DNA of 56,054 bases from Treponema sp. (lineage in GTDB: Bacteria; Spirochaetota; Spirochaetia; Treponematales; Treponemataceae): contig JAFOSK010000027.1 in assembly GCA_017392945.1 (NCBI GenBank), positions 1 through 56,054 on the forward strand, written 5' to 3'. Below, one piece after another: positions 41,949-51,248 of this stretch. Each line of letters opens with the position of its first letter. Positions within the stretch are counted from its first letter, which is position 1. The translations under genes and the position numbers were made by a program. Under the pieces are notes generated by a model. That model did no database searches and was not told the DNA's origin. It saw only the letters and a program-made list of their open reading frames with translations.

Positions 41949-43175
41949 TTATTTCTTCCAGATTTTTTCACGGTTGAATGTCTGAACGCGATCCGGACCT
42001 ACAGATACGATTCCAACCTTTGTTCCTGTATAATCTTCAATGAAGTCAACATATTCTTTGGCAGCTTTCGGAAGCTGACTGTATTTCTTAAGTTCCTTGA
42101 TAGACTGTTTCCATCCCCTGAACTTCTGAAGAACAGGCTTTGCCTTGTTCAAATCAGGAATGCTTGCAGGGAAGTCTGTTACAATCTTTCCATCGATATC
42201 GTAAGCTACACATGCTTCGATTTCTTCCATTTCGTCGTATACATCAAGGTGTGTAAGAACAAGGGAATCAATTGAGTTTACATGGCAGGCATAGCGTAAT
42301 GCAACCAGGTCAAGGTAACCACAGCGACGTGCACGACCAGTTGTTACACCAAATTCGTTTCCTGTCTTGCGTACGTAATCGCAGAGCTCGCCTTCTGATT
42401 CTGCATTGAATTCAGTTGGCATAGGACCGTTCCCTACACGAGTTTCATAAGCTTTGAATACACCATAAACCTTATCAAGTGCACGAGGTCCGATTCCCGA
42501 ACCGCTTGAAGCACCGTAAGAACCTGAAGCTCCAGAAGAAACATATGGATATGTACCAGAATCAATGTCGAGCATTGCTCCCTGTGCACCTTCGAAAAGA
42601 ATATTTTCTTTGCGGATTTCCCACATTTTTGCAGCAATGTCGATTCTCATCTTCAAAAGCTGTTCTTTGTACTGATTCAAAAATTCTTTGTCAGCGTCGT
42701 CAAGGTCATTCCACTTTTCATCCCAGTCCAAATCTGCAAGACGGATACCGTCTCGTTCTGCTTTCTGAGAATAAGTAGTTCCGATTCCGCGACCTGTTGT
42801 TCCGATTGGGCGTTTGCGTGCTGCATCGCGGTCTTTATCCATCTGGCGGTAACCAGGCAAAGTAAGGTGAGCGCGGTCAGAAATAAATACACGACCTTCC
42901 CAATTTACACCATTTTCTGTAAGCATCTTAAGTTCGTTAAAAAGAGCTTCAGGTTCAATTACCATACCAGAACCCAAAATTACAGATTTATTAGGATAGA
43001 GAATTCCAGAAGGAACCTGGTGCAAAGCGTACTTTTTGCCATCAACAACGATTGTGTGACCTGCATTTGCTCCACCTGCAAAACGACAGACATATTTAGC
43101 ATCCTGTGCAAGATAGTCAACAATCTTGCCCTTTCCTTCGTCACCCCACTGGGCTCCCATTACAACAACGTTCAT
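41949..43175 (-). CDS. purA: Adenylosuccinate synthetase
   Basis: This 408-residue GTP-using enzyme makes adenylosuccinate from IMP and aspartate, the first AMP-specific step. VVVMGAQWGDEGKGKIVD is the GTP loop with the catalytic Asp, GGANAGHT holds the catalytic His, and GTTGRGIGTTYSQKAERDG and TTGRARRCGYLDLVALRYA are IMP-binding blocks. ATG 43175 follows GAGGT. With guaB downstream and apt upstream, the window covers both branches from IMP. Confidence 0.97.
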   Translation of the reverse strand: MNVVVMGAQWGDEGKGKIVDYLAQDAKYVCRFAGGANAGHTIVVDGKKYALHQVPSGILYPNKSVILGSGMVIEPEALFNELKMLTENGVNWEGRVFISDRAHLTLPGYRQMDKDRDAARKRPIGTTGRGIGTTYSQKAERDGIRLADLDWDEKWNDLDDADKEFLNQYKEQLLKMRIDIAAKMWEIRKENILFEGAQGAMLDIDSGTYPYVSSGASGSYGASSGSGIGPRALDKVYGVFKAYETRVGNGPMPTEFNAESEGELCDYVRKTGNEFGVTTGRARRCGYLDLVALRYACHVNSIDSLVLTHLDVYDEMEEIEACVAYDIDGKIVTDFPASIPDLNKAKPVLQKFRGWKQSIKELKKYSQLPKAAKEYVDFIEDYTGTKVGIVSVGPDRVQTFNREKIWKK

Positions 43176-43262
43176 CGTGTACCTCAATTATCGCCGAGCG
43201 AAAATCTTAAATCTAAAAAATTTGTAGAAGCACCGCAAAATCACAAGTGTTTTTACTCACCG

Positions 43263-43291
43263 ATAATATCACAAAGATAAAAATTGCTCAA
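43263..43291 (-). promoter_or_regulatory. Promoter of purA
   Basis: On the minus strand TTGAGC (43291-43286), 17 bases and TATTAT (43268-43263) precede a leader of about 80 bases. Confidence 0.6.
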
Positions 43292-43321
43292 TGAACTAAA
43301 ATAATTATATATTTATCAAGC

Positions 43322-43432
43322 GGTCATTGAGCTTGTCGAAATCTGTTCATGTTGCGAAAGCAACTTCCTTAACAAGTGGTTTCGACCCTTCGACCAGGCT
43401 CAAGGACCACAACCTCAACCACCGCAAAAGGA
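43322..43432. repeat. REP-type palindromic element before the second GGDEF-EAL gene
   Basis: GGTCATTGAGCTTGTCGAA on the left faces TTCGACCAGGCTCAAGGACC on the right. Between them lie the hairpin GTTGCGAAAGCAAC and GTGGTTTCGACC. About 75 bases of it align with the element at 45309-45382. It lies in the gap 43176-43576, which holds no gene apart from the promoters noted. Confidence 0.7.
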
Positions 43433-43500
43433 ATTACATTATATTATAATACTATACATATTACCCCCCCCCGAACAATACAAATGACTTGAATAAAAAT

Positions 43501-43529
43501 TTGACAACTCATTAATTTAATGAGAGAAT
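43501..43529 (+). promoter_or_regulatory. Promoter with a 17-bp palindromic operator before the GGDEF-EAL gene
   Basis: TTGACA (43501-43506) is a perfect -35 box. The palindrome CTCATTAA-t-TTAATGAG (43508-43524) fills the spacer up to a weak -10 (GAGAAT, 43524-43529). A protein on the palindrome would block the polymerase. Confidence 0.5.
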
Positions 43530-43576
43530 TATCGTTGTAAAATTTAATATGATTGAATTTTTCAGGATATTTAGAG

Positions 43577-45247
43577 ATGACTAAATCTGTAAAGAAAATT
43601 CTTCAACTTGCAATTTGTATCAATGCATGTATTTTATTAATCTTCGGGATGAAGTTCTTTTCCCGTAACCCCGGTCTGTCGATTGAAGTCGGAATTTTTA
43701 AAATTTCATATCTTGGTGTAGTAGGAGCTCTGGCTTCACTTTCCGCGTTCATCTGCTACCTCATGGTTTTTGTAGACTGCAACATAGGCGCAATAATAGG
43801 TTTTTCAATAATCCTGCTGGAAACGCTGTTTAATATAATCTCAATCAAGAAATCCCACTCGCTTAATTCACTTCCAGGGCTTATTTCCTGCGCAGCCTCA
43901 ATTATGACTCTGCTTATTATAGCTCGCTTTTATAGACGAACATACAGGGCAAGTTTTACGGATTCCCTCACAGGATTAAAAAACCGCCGCAATTTTATCT
44001 ATACTCTCCAGGATAAATTCAAACAGGAAAAACCTTTTACCCTCGCCTACATAGAAATCATGAATTTTAAGAGCATCAACAATACGCTTGGAATTCAGGT
44101 TGGTGACGATATATTAAAAAAAGCCGCAAGTTTCTTAACAGCACAAATAAGCAAAAATGACCTTTTGTTCCGTATGACAGGCGTTACTTTTATGATCATT
44201 TTTGACGAGAAATCAGATGTTGAAACAACCCTAAAAAAAATAATAAGTCTGGAAGACAAACCGGTAAATATTTCGTATTCAAACACGTTAAATAAATCTC
44301 TTACAGAAGAACAAACCGTTCGATATAAGTTTGCAATCGGAGTTTCAAAATATCCAGACAATTCAAAAGATTTTGATTCCATAATAAGACATGCCGACCT
44401 GGCACTTACCTATGCACAAAAGCAGCCTGACATGAAAATCTGCGTGTACAATGACGAGCTTGAAAATGAAGAACAGAATCTGAAAGATGCAGAAATTCTT
44501 ATAAACGAAAGTCTTGAAAACGACTGGTTCTACCTTATGTATCAGCCTCAGTTTACACTTGGAGAAAAGAAGCTCCGTGGTTTTGAAACCCTTATCCGCT
44601 GCAAAAAACCGGATGGTTCAATCGTAAGCCCGGGAATCTTCATTCCAGCTGCAGAAAAATCGAACCTCATATTGAAAATTGATGATTATGTTTTAAAACG
44701 AGCAATCCAGGAATCAAAGGCACTGCTTGCCGATAGCAAGGAAAAATGCACGATTTCTATAAATGTTTCTGCAAAAAACATTTCTTCACAGGGATTTGCC
44801 GAAAAAGTCATCAAAATGATAGAAGAAGCAGATTTCCCGCCGGAATGCCTTGAAATAGAAATTACAGAATATTCTTTTGTTGAATCACTGAAGGTTACTA
44901 CACGAAATATTACAAAACTTCGGGAGTTTGGAGTTCAGATTGCCCTTGACGACTTCGGAACAGGCTGCACTTCTATTGCACAGGTAATGAATCTTCCTGT
45001 AAACCTGCTCAAGATTGACAAAAGCCTTATCGATGAAATTGAAAGCAGCCAGAAGAAACGAAACCTGGTAAACACCATCATAAATATGGGGCACATCATG
45101 AACTGCGAAGTAATTTCCGAAGGTGTAGAAAGCGAACAGCAGCTGGATATTCTACGCAAATACAAATGCGATTTTATCCAGGGTTACGTCTGGTCAAAAC
45201 CAATCGAATACAACGCAGCACTGGATATGTGCACGCCACGGAATTAA
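43577..45247 (+). CDS. Membrane c-di-GMP phosphodiesterase: MASE-like helices, degenerate GGDEF, EAL
   Basis: This 556-residue protein has about five N-terminal membrane helices (to about 125), for example LAICINACILLIFGMKFF, with hardly any periplasmic part. The GGDEF fold (about 130-285) has TGVTF in place of the signature and should be inactive or only bind GTP. The EAL domain (about 305-553) has FETLIR with the metal Glu, SINVSAKNI, EIEITEY, ALDDFGTG, LKIDKSLI, EGVES and QGYVWSKP, so it is probably an active phosphodiesterase. ATG 43577 has AGGA 9 bases upstream. REP elements lie on both sides. Confidence 0.92.
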   Translation: MTKSVKKILQLAICINACILLIFGMKFFSRNPGLSIEVGIFKISYLGVVGALASLSAFICYLMVFVDCNIGAIIGFSIILLETLFNIISIKKSHSLNSLPGLISCAASIMTLLIIARFYRRTYRASFTDSLTGLKNRRNFIYTLQDKFKQEKPFTLAYIEIMNFKSINNTLGIQVGDDILKKAASFLTAQISKNDLLFRMTGVTFMIIFDEKSDVETTLKKIISLEDKPVNISYSNTLNKSLTEEQTVRYKFAIGVSKYPDNSKDFDSIIRHADLALTYAQKQPDMKICVYNDELENEEQNLKDAEILINESLENDWFYLMYQPQFTLGEKKLRGFETLIRCKKPDGSIVSPGIFIPAAEKSNLILKIDDYVLKRAIQESKALLADSKEKCTISINVSAKNISSQGFAEKVIKMIEEADFPPECLEIEITEYSFVESLKVTTRNITKLREFGVQIALDDFGTGCTSIAQVMNLPVNLLKIDKSLIDEIESSQKKRNLVNTIINMGHIMNCEVISEGVESEQQLDILRKYKCDFIQGYVWSKPIEYNAALDMCTPRN

Positions 45248-45308
45248 ATCCAATTTACATAATGCCGTCAAATTACGGACATTGAGCGATTCCCGAGCAT
45301 GTCAAAGG

Positions 45309-45425
45309 GCTTGTCGAAACTTTGTATATGCTTCTAAAGCAACTCCCCTAAGCAAGTGTTTTCGATACTTCGACAGGCTCTGCAACAGTAGCCTTGGTTG
45401 CGGAGCTTGTCGAACCACAACCAAG
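45309..45425. repeat. REP-type palindromic element after the second GGDEF-EAL gene
   Basis: Its first ~75 bases (GGCTTGTCGAAAC ... CTTCGACAGGCTC) are a diverged copy of the element at 43322-43405, including the AAGCAACT and AAGTG blocks. A separate hairpin follows, CCTTGGTTG/CAACCAAGG (45392-45425), with another GAGCTTGTCGAACC core in the loop. Confidence 0.7.
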
Positions 45426-45444
45426 GCAAAGTTAATAGCATTAA

Positions 45445-47361
45445 CTAATTCACATTAAGTGTTCCCGAGTTGATATTTTTTACAAGATTATTAATGATCG
45501 ATATGCTGTAAAATTTTTCTGGAGCATTGATGTAATAATGAGGGTCAACCCCCTTGTCGATGTCATAATTTGAACCGTTTTTGTTAATACTCATTACATT
45601 CTTGCTGGACATACGGAAGATTGTGCCATCTGCAGCACTTGACATCTGAACACAGCTCGAACCTCCGCCTGATGTTACGCCGAGAATTGTTACGCGGTTA
45701 GAAGCCTTGAGCATTGCAGGAACCATATTTCCACAGGAGAAACTGCAAGGAGAAATGAGACAGAAGAGATTTTTGTCTTTTACCGTATCAGAATCTTCAC
45801 CGGCAGTTCCATTCATATCAACATCGGCCTTATAGGAAATAGACCATTTTGCCCCAGTAATTGGGTTAGTAAAATCAAAAGTACACGAGCCAAGCATCCA
45901 TGCAAGAACAAAGCAAGCAGAATGATTTGCCCCACCCCCATTACATGACATATCAAGAACGATATTTTCTATTTTCGCTTCTGGGTGAGCGGCATCATAT
46001 TCTTTAATTGTTCTGTTAATAGCATAAATAAATGCTACAGTATCGTAAGTAGATTCATAAGTATGCTGAGTTTTATTAGCATCACTATAATTTACATATT
46101 TTTTTAATAAATCGTCACTGATAAGCTTATCACCAAAGTTTTTTCTGGCAGATTTACTTAACGCTGATTCATTAAGAGAGAATTCATCAAAACGAACAAT
46201 CGCTGTTTTACCGTCCAAAGAAAGTTCATAACCCGGAAGATCACCACCAGAATATACAGAATCTCTGGCATTCTTGTATTTCGCAAACTCCCCTTTTAGC
46301 TTAATCCTCTGTGTAAAGGTATGGTTTCCCTTGATTATTGAAGCATCCGAACCCAAATAAGGTGAATTTCTAATATAATTTGAATGACCATCTCCAAAAT
46401 AAAATTCACACACATCTTTAAGAGCATTAGCAAAAGTTGCAGGATCTGTACTCATTAAATCATTCTTAATACCTGCATTGGCAAAATAATTGTCAAAATC
46501 AAGGAATTTTTCTATGCCGTGAATTTCTTTAAGTCCATAGTTAAAATCAAAATTCAAGCATAGCTCGTCATAACAGAATTTAGCCATAGCTTCGCTTCTT
46601 TTTTTTCCTGAATAAGAAGAATCATAGTATTCATTTTTGATAGATTCTTTCCCGAGACTTTCTGTTTTAAAAACCTTATTTCCATTGTAAACAAAATGGT
46701 CACCGGAAGGAGATAAGAAAACGTCATTGAACATTTGAAGAGGAATTGCAAGATCATAAGAACCGTCTGCATTCTTACAGAGAATAACCCCGATATCCTG
46801 TGTACTCCAATCAAGAGCCACCGACTGACCGGCAATATTTGAAAAATCAGTTATTTCAAGATAAGTTTTTTCTTCTCCCGCATCTTTTGCAATTTGTTCA
46901 ACATCTGACGGATCCATATAAACTTTAGATGATTTCTGGAAAAATAAATCATAATTCTTAAAAATAAGAGCGTGCGTTGTTAAATCAAATTCTGCCGTTG
47001 TATTATTCCGGTCCTTATTTGTAATCGTTACCGATTTTGTACCTGCATTTATTTCTGAAATGCCAAAATTGTGGTCAAGATGTGCCTTCAGAAATTCAGA
47101 TGTCAGATTTACATATGGAATATCCTCTTTTCCTTGTCTAAAGCCCAAGGTTATAGTTGTGCTAGAATCCGCTAAGTCAACAGTTCTTGAAGTAAGCTCT
47201 TCTACAACAACATCAAATGTTTTCGTTTTTGACTCAGCGACATTATTATTAAGATTAATGATGTTTGTAACATCTTCACTTTGTTTACAGGAAGCAAGCG
47301 ATATGGACAATACCGCAACCATAACCCCCGCTGTAGCTAATAGTGAAATTTGTTTCTTCAT
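45445..47361 (-). CDS. S41-family (C-terminal processing protease-like) lipoprotein
   Basis: This 638-residue protein has the lipoprotein signal MKKQISLLATAGVMVAVLSI ending LASCKQ. The C-terminal ~280 residues are an S41 protease fold: TAIVRFDEFSL, IENIVLDMSCNGGG (the LRGNGGG strand) and SPCSFSCGNMVPAML, whose Ser before Cys-Gly-Asn is the likely nucleophile. The first 330 residues are unassigned. The usual catalytic Lys is not obvious, so activity is uncertain. GGGAGAG precedes the ATG. A cluster of hairpins fills the leader. Confidence 0.85.
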   Translation of the reverse strand: MKKQISLLATAGVMVAVLSISLASCKQSEDVTNIINLNNNVAESKTKTFDVVVEELTSRTVDLADSSTTITLGFRQGKEDIPYVNLTSEFLKAHLDHNFGISEINAGTKSVTITNKDRNNTTAEFDLTTHALIFKNYDLFFQKSSKVYMDPSDVEQIAKDAGEEKTYLEITDFSNIAGQSVALDWSTQDIGVILCKNADGSYDLAIPLQMFNDVFLSPSGDHFVYNGNKVFKTESLGKESIKNEYYDSSYSGKKRSEAMAKFCYDELCLNFDFNYGLKEIHGIEKFLDFDNYFANAGIKNDLMSTDPATFANALKDVCEFYFGDGHSNYIRNSPYLGSDASIIKGNHTFTQRIKLKGEFAKYKNARDSVYSGGDLPGYELSLDGKTAIVRFDEFSLNESALSKSARKNFGDKLISDDLLKKYVNYSDANKTQHTYESTYDTVAFIYAINRTIKEYDAAHPEAKIENIVLDMSCNGGGANHSACFVLAWMLGSCTFDFTNPITGAKWSISYKADVDMNGTAGEDSDTVKDKNLFCLISPCSFSCGNMVPAMLKASNRVTILGVTSGGGSSCVQMSSAADGTIFRMSSKNVMSINKNGSNYDIDKGVDPHYYINAPEKFYSISIINNLVKNINSGTLNVN

Positions 47362-47393
47362 ATATCTCTCCCATAAAACTCCGCGTTAGCGGT

Positions 47394-47481
47394 CGTGCAG
47401 GAGGCACGATATCGCAGTTTTGCCGACGGCAAAATCTGCATGTGATAAAAAGTACACGGAAGTACTTTTTATCACGCCTCC
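47394..47481. repeat. Hairpin cluster in the leader of the S41 lipoprotein gene
   Basis: CGTGC-aggag-GCACG (47394-47408), GCAG-TTTTGCC...GGCAAAA-TCTGC (47414-47439) and GTGATAAAAAGTAC/GTACTTTTTATCAC (47442-47475, perfect 14 bp) lie in a row. GGAGGC and GCCTCC form an outer pair. The rest of the 47482-47719 gap holds only a decayed REP-like stretch (about 47518-47600) and a run of nine C. Confidence 0.75.
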
Positions 47482-47719
47482 TCAACGTAAATAAAAATAC
47501 CAACGTCATTAAGTTACGCTCATTGAACTGCTGTCTAGTCTGTCAAAGTTCTTGTCATAATGAAAGTACAATGGTGCATTTTGAATCCAACCAACCGCCC
47601 CCCCCAATGACATTGAATAAACACTACCATAAAATTGTAACCTCCTCTCTAAGATTATGTCAAAGAAATTCATACCGGAATCTTGAACATCTATCAGGAC
47701 TTCTATATCAGAAAACCTG

Positions 47720-47748
47720 TTGATTTTCCTATTATATTAATCTATAAT
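47720..47748 (+). promoter_or_regulatory. Promoter of guaB
   Basis: TTGATT (47720-47725), 17 bases and TATAAT (47743-47748) form a strong sigma-70 promoter with a leader of about 38 bases that ends in AGGAG. Confidence 0.75.
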
Positions 47749-47792
47749 CATGCAATTATAATTTTGGAAATTAATTTTTACAGGAGAAAATC

Positions 47793-49301
47793 ATGGCTTT
47801 CTTTTTCAGTGAACCTTCACACACTTTTGATGAATACCTTCTTGTACCGGGTTATACAGGACCGGACTGCATTCCGGCAAATGTTTCTTTAAAGACTCCG
47901 ATCGTACGATACAACAAAAAAGCCGGAGAAAAATGTCCTCTTACAATGAACATTCCTATGGTTTCTGCTGTAATGCAGTCAGTTTCTAACGATACACTTG
48001 CAGTTGCACTTGCAAAGGAAGGCGGAATCAGCTTTATATACGGTTCTCAGACAATCGAAAATCAGGCTGCCATGATTTCACGCGTAAAGCAGTATAAAGC
48101 CGGATTTGTTACAAGTGATACAAACATCCGCCCAGATCAGACGCTTACAGAACTTGTTGCAAAAATCGAAGCAACAGGACATTCGACTGTAGCCGTAACA
48201 GATAACGGAGAGCACAACGGAAAACTTCTTGGAATCATTACAGAACGTGACTTCCGTCTTGACCACTGTCCCGCAGGTGCAAAAGTCCAGGATTACATGA
48301 CTGTTCTTGGCGACCTTGTAAAAGCAGAAACTGGAATTACACTTGAAGAAGCAAATGACCTTATCTGGAAAAACAAAATCAATCAGCTCCCTATTGTAGA
48401 TTCAAACGGAAACCTTCAGTACCTCGTTTTCAGAAAGGATGCTGCAAGCCACGAGGAACATCCCCTTGAACTTTTGGACAGCCAGAAGCGATATATCGTA
48501 GGTGCGGGAATTAACACCCGTGACTATATGGAACGGGTTCCGGCTCTTCTTGACGCAGGAGTAGACGTAATGACTCTTGACTCTTCAGAAGGATTTACAG
48601 AATGGCAGGCACGCGCACTTAAAGACATTCACGCAAAATGGCCGAATGCAAAAGTTGGAGCCGGAAACGTTGTAGACGCAGAAGGATTCCGTTTCCTTGC
48701 AGAAGCCGGTGCAGACTTTGTAAAAATCGGTATTGGCGGCGGTTCAATCTGTATTACACGTGAACAGAAAGGTATTGGACGAGGACAGGCAACTGCTACA
48801 ATAGATGTTGCACGCGCACGTGACGAATACTACAAGGAAACAGGCATTTACATTCCTATCTGTTCTGACGGCGGTATTGTTCATGACTACCATATTACTC
48901 TTGCACTTGCAATGGGTGCGGACTTCGTAATGCTCGGCCGCTACTTTGCCCGCTTTGATGAATCTCCAACAAACAAGCTTATTGTGAACGGCAACTACGT
49001 AAAGGAATATTGGGGCGAAGGCTCAAACCGCGCACGTAACTGGCAGCGCTATGACCTTGGCGGTGCCAAGAAAATGGCATTTGAAGAAGGTGTAGATTCA
49101 TATGTTCCTTACGCAGGAAGCCTTCACGACAACGTAAACCTTACGACAAGCAAGGTAATTCACACGATGTGTAACTGCGGTGCAGTCACAATCCCTGAAC
49201 TTCAGGAAAAAGCAAAGATTACCCTCGTAAGCCCAGCCTCAATCCGCGAAGGTGGCGCCCACGACGTAGTAGTAAAGAATACCAGCATACATGCTGAATA
49301 A
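47793..49301 (+). CDS. guaB: IMP dehydrogenase
   Basis: This 502-residue enzyme makes XMP from IMP with NAD, the guanine branch. The TIM barrel is split by two CBS domains (about 95-225). [46 protein letters not shown] with the catalytic Cys, and [31 protein letters not shown] are the active-site blocks. The Cys loop differs from the usual GPGSICTTR form. AGGAGA lies 7-8 bases before the ATG. The last seven codons (NTSIHAE) and the stop lie in the first copy of a 113-base tandem repeat, so its tail was reshaped by the repeat. Confidence 0.95.
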   Translation: MAFFFSEPSHTFDEYLLVPGYTGPDCIPANVSLKTPIVRYNKKAGEKCPLTMNIPMVSAVMQSVSNDTLAVALAKEGGISFIYGSQTIENQAAMISRVKQYKAGFVTSDTNIRPDQTLTELVAKIEATGHSTVAVTDNGEHNGKLLGIITERDFRLDHCPAGAKVQDYMTVLGDLVKAETGITLEEANDLIWKNKINQLPIVDSNGNLQYLVFRKDAASHEEHPLELLDSQKRYIVGAGINTRDYMERVPALLDAGVDVMTLDSSEGFTEWQARALKDIHAKWPNAKVGAGNVVDAEGFRFLAEAGADFVKIGIGGGSICITREQKGIGRGQATATIDVARARDEYYKETGIYIPICSDGGIVHDYHITLALAMGADFVMLGRYFARFDESPTNKLIVNGNYVKEYWGEGSNRARNWQRYDLGGAKKMAFEEGVDSYVPYAGSLHDNVNLTTSKVIHTMCNCGAVTIPELQEKAKITLVSPASIREGGAHDVVVKNTSIHAE

Positions 49302-49537
49302 CCAACTCTGCGCAAGGATTGCGCAGAAAAGAGAAGAACCGTACGGTTCTTCAAAGATACAAAAATGCACGGACGCATTTTTGTAGCTGAAATACCAGCA
49401 TTCATGCTGAATAAAAGAATCTGCGCATGGATTGCGCAGAAAAGAGAAGAACCGTACGGTTCTTCAAAGATACAAAAATGCACGGACGCATTTTTGTAGC
49501 TGAAATACCAGCATTCACGCTGAGTAAAAAGAATCTG
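49278..49537. repeat. 113-bp tandem repeat starting inside guaB (two copies plus a part)
   Basis: Copies are at 49278-49390 and 49391-49503, with a partial third at 49504-49537. Each unit has four palindromes: CCAGCATTCATGCTG, CTGCGCA-ggat-TGCGCAG, AGAACCGTACGGTTCT and AAAAATGCACGGACGCATTTTT. The two full copies differ at a few bases, mostly near the start. A piece of the unit (GAAGAACC...GGTTCTTCAAAGATAC) recurs at about 49651-49679. Confidence 0.9.
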
Positions 49538-49538
49538 T

Positions 49539-49642
49539 GGCTGTCCAAAAACGGTGGTTGAGCCTGTCGAAACCACCATATATAGTTTAAATGGTCATTT
49601 CGACAAGTTCAATGACCGCAGACACTGAACTTTTAGACAGCC
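49539..49642. mobile_element. MITE-like element with terminal inverted repeats and two REP hairpins
   Basis: GGCTGTCCAAAA (49539-49550) and TTTTAGACAGCC (49631-49642) are inverted ends with one mismatch. Inside are GGTGGTTGAGCCTGTCGAAACCACC-type and GGTCATT...AATGACC-type hairpins (49553-49577 and 49593-49617). It is about 104 bases with no coding capacity and sits directly after the broken third tandem repeat copy. Confidence 0.55.
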
Positions 49643-49690
49643 CTAGCACAGCGAAGAACCAAAGGTTCTTCAAAGATACATAATAAACAA

Positions 49691-49735
49691 AAAAGGTCTG
49701 CGCTTCATCAATGCGCGGGCTTTTTTTTATAAGTA
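49691..49735. terminator. Terminator between guaB and the S41 protease
   Basis: AAGGTCTGCGC and GCGCGGGCTT pair imperfectly around a nine-base loop, with A and T runs on the two sides, so it can work for both converging genes. Confidence 0.7.
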
Positions 49736-51229
49736 ATTCAATCCTATAGATTTTAGTTCAACTCTAAATTCTTCATCCTGTGTAATAGAATAAATCAATT
49801 CATTCAGATCCTCTCTAGTAGACCAATAATCTGGGAAAATCCCCGTATTTTCCCCATTCCATAAATCAAAACTATCCATTTCATGCATCTTCATCGGAGA
49901 AAAAGAAACAACAATTTTTGAACACGGAAGTTTTAATCTAATACCAGCAGAATAAGAAGCACATCCCATTGAATTTTCCCCGACCACTATAACATTCTCA
50001 TCACCGAAAATCCTTTTTGCAAAAAGAACAGCATGTTCACCTGCACTGGCAGTTTTCCTGTCAATTAAAAGAATTAGCTTTCCGTTAAATTTTTTAGGTT
50101 CATACAAATAATCAATTTCCCTTGGATTATTTATATATATTTTTTTAACAGGAGATTTTCTCATCTCAATTTTTTCATTACACCAATCATTTTTATTATT
50201 CCAATTATAAATACAAGCTAAATTATAATAATGAAGGACATAAGCTGGAGAATACAGAAAATCATAATTCATAAAATCTTCGATACGGCATTCGAAAAGA
50301 TAATGCCGCATATCTCTTCCCGTATATAAAAAAGAATAAAACCCAAAGGAAGGATAAAGCCATCCTCCTTTATTTCCCCGCAGATCAACTACAATATTCT
50401 TCTTATTAACAAACTTTTCTCCGCATTCTATAAATTTTTCAAACATCACTTCAGCACCGTTATATTGAACAGTGTTATAATCAGGAAGTCGGAAAAAATT
50501 CATGCAGAGGTAAGCAGAATCAGGAGTCTCGATTTCTTTGTACTTAATCGGAAGTTCAGCAATAGATTCGTCATCATAAAGAGGAACAGAAACATTTTTT
50601 CCGTTAAATTCAAATTCTTTTTTTTCTATTGGTTCTGAGCTTAGAAAGCCGAGCCTGAAAACATTTTCCCCTTTCAAGGGATAATAAAACAAAGTTTCAA
50701 AATCGGTTGAATAATGCACTCCGTTTTCTACAATGCCCTTTCCGTCTTTTACAAAAAAATTTTTATCTTTCTTTTCAAGATAAATATCAGACCAGTAAAC
50801 AATTTTTTTATTCTGAATATAAGTAGCATTACCATTATTAATCAATAAAAAATGCCGGTCTCTGATATAAGGCTTTAAATTCAAAGCAATCTGAGCTAAA
50901 AAAGTATCTGTAGTAATAGAATTATTTTTTGGATTCAAACCAGATAGCACATCTTCTGTAAAGTTTTCAATTCTAAAACCTTTTTGAACCATCTCCGGAT
51001 AGCCTGCATACCCAGTAGAAAGCAGATAACAAAGATGTTTCAGATCATCACGGCAGAACTTAAAATCCATATCAGACTTATATTCAGCAGCCGAAGATAT
51101 AACATAAACCTCCTGATATATACACGGCTCTGTCTTAATAAGTTTTTCTTCTGCAAAAACAAAAAAAATCTTCACCGCTGCCAGCGCAGCCATAAAAAAC
51201 ATTTTTATAATTAAAAACTTTTTGCTCAT
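49727..51229 (-). CDS. Secreted S41-family protease-like protein
   Basis: This 500-residue protein has an N-terminal signal (IIKMFFMAALAAVKIFFVFA). The S41 part is in the last half: FVNKKNIVVDLRGNKGGWLYP is the LRGN strand, LILLIDRKTASAGEHAVLFAKRI carries the nucleophile Ser in TASAGEH, and VGENSMGCASYSAG follows. The first 240 residues are unassigned. It differs from the S41 lipoprotein at 45.4-47.4 kb, which has CSFSCGN in place of TASAGEH. AAGG lies 9 bases before the ATG, 19 bases after the oxidoreductase gene. Confidence 0.88.
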   Translation of the reverse strand: MSKKFLIIKMFFMAALAAVKIFFVFAEEKLIKTEPCIYQEVYVISSAAEYKSDMDFKFCRDDLKHLCYLLSTGYAGYPEMVQKGFRIENFTEDVLSGLNPKNNSITTDTFLAQIALNLKPYIRDRHFLLINNGNATYIQNKKIVYWSDIYLEKKDKNFFVKDGKGIVENGVHYSTDFETLFYYPLKGENVFRLGFLSSEPIEKKEFEFNGKNVSVPLYDDESIAELPIKYKEIETPDSAYLCMNFFRLPDYNTVQYNGAEVMFEKFIECGEKFVNKKNIVVDLRGNKGGWLYPSFGFYSFLYTGRDMRHYLFECRIEDFMNYDFLYSPAYVLHYYNLACIYNWNNKNDWCNEKIEMRKSPVKKIYINNPREIDYLYEPKKFNGKLILLIDRKTASAGEHAVLFAKRIFGDENVIVVGENSMGCASYSAGIRLKLPCSKIVVSFSPMKMHEMDSFDLWNGENTGIFPDYWSTREDLNELIYSITQDEEFRVELKSIGLNYL

Positions 51230-51248
51230 AAATATGCCTTCTTTTACT

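Noticed and set aside
44400..44420. A second sigma-54-like site (TGGCAC...TATGCA)
   Set aside because: It lies inside the GGDEF-EAL coding region and the -12 half is poor.
49278..49537. Tandem repeat as a CRISPR array
   Set aside because: The 113-base copies adjoin without spacers, include coding sequence and have no cas genes nearby.
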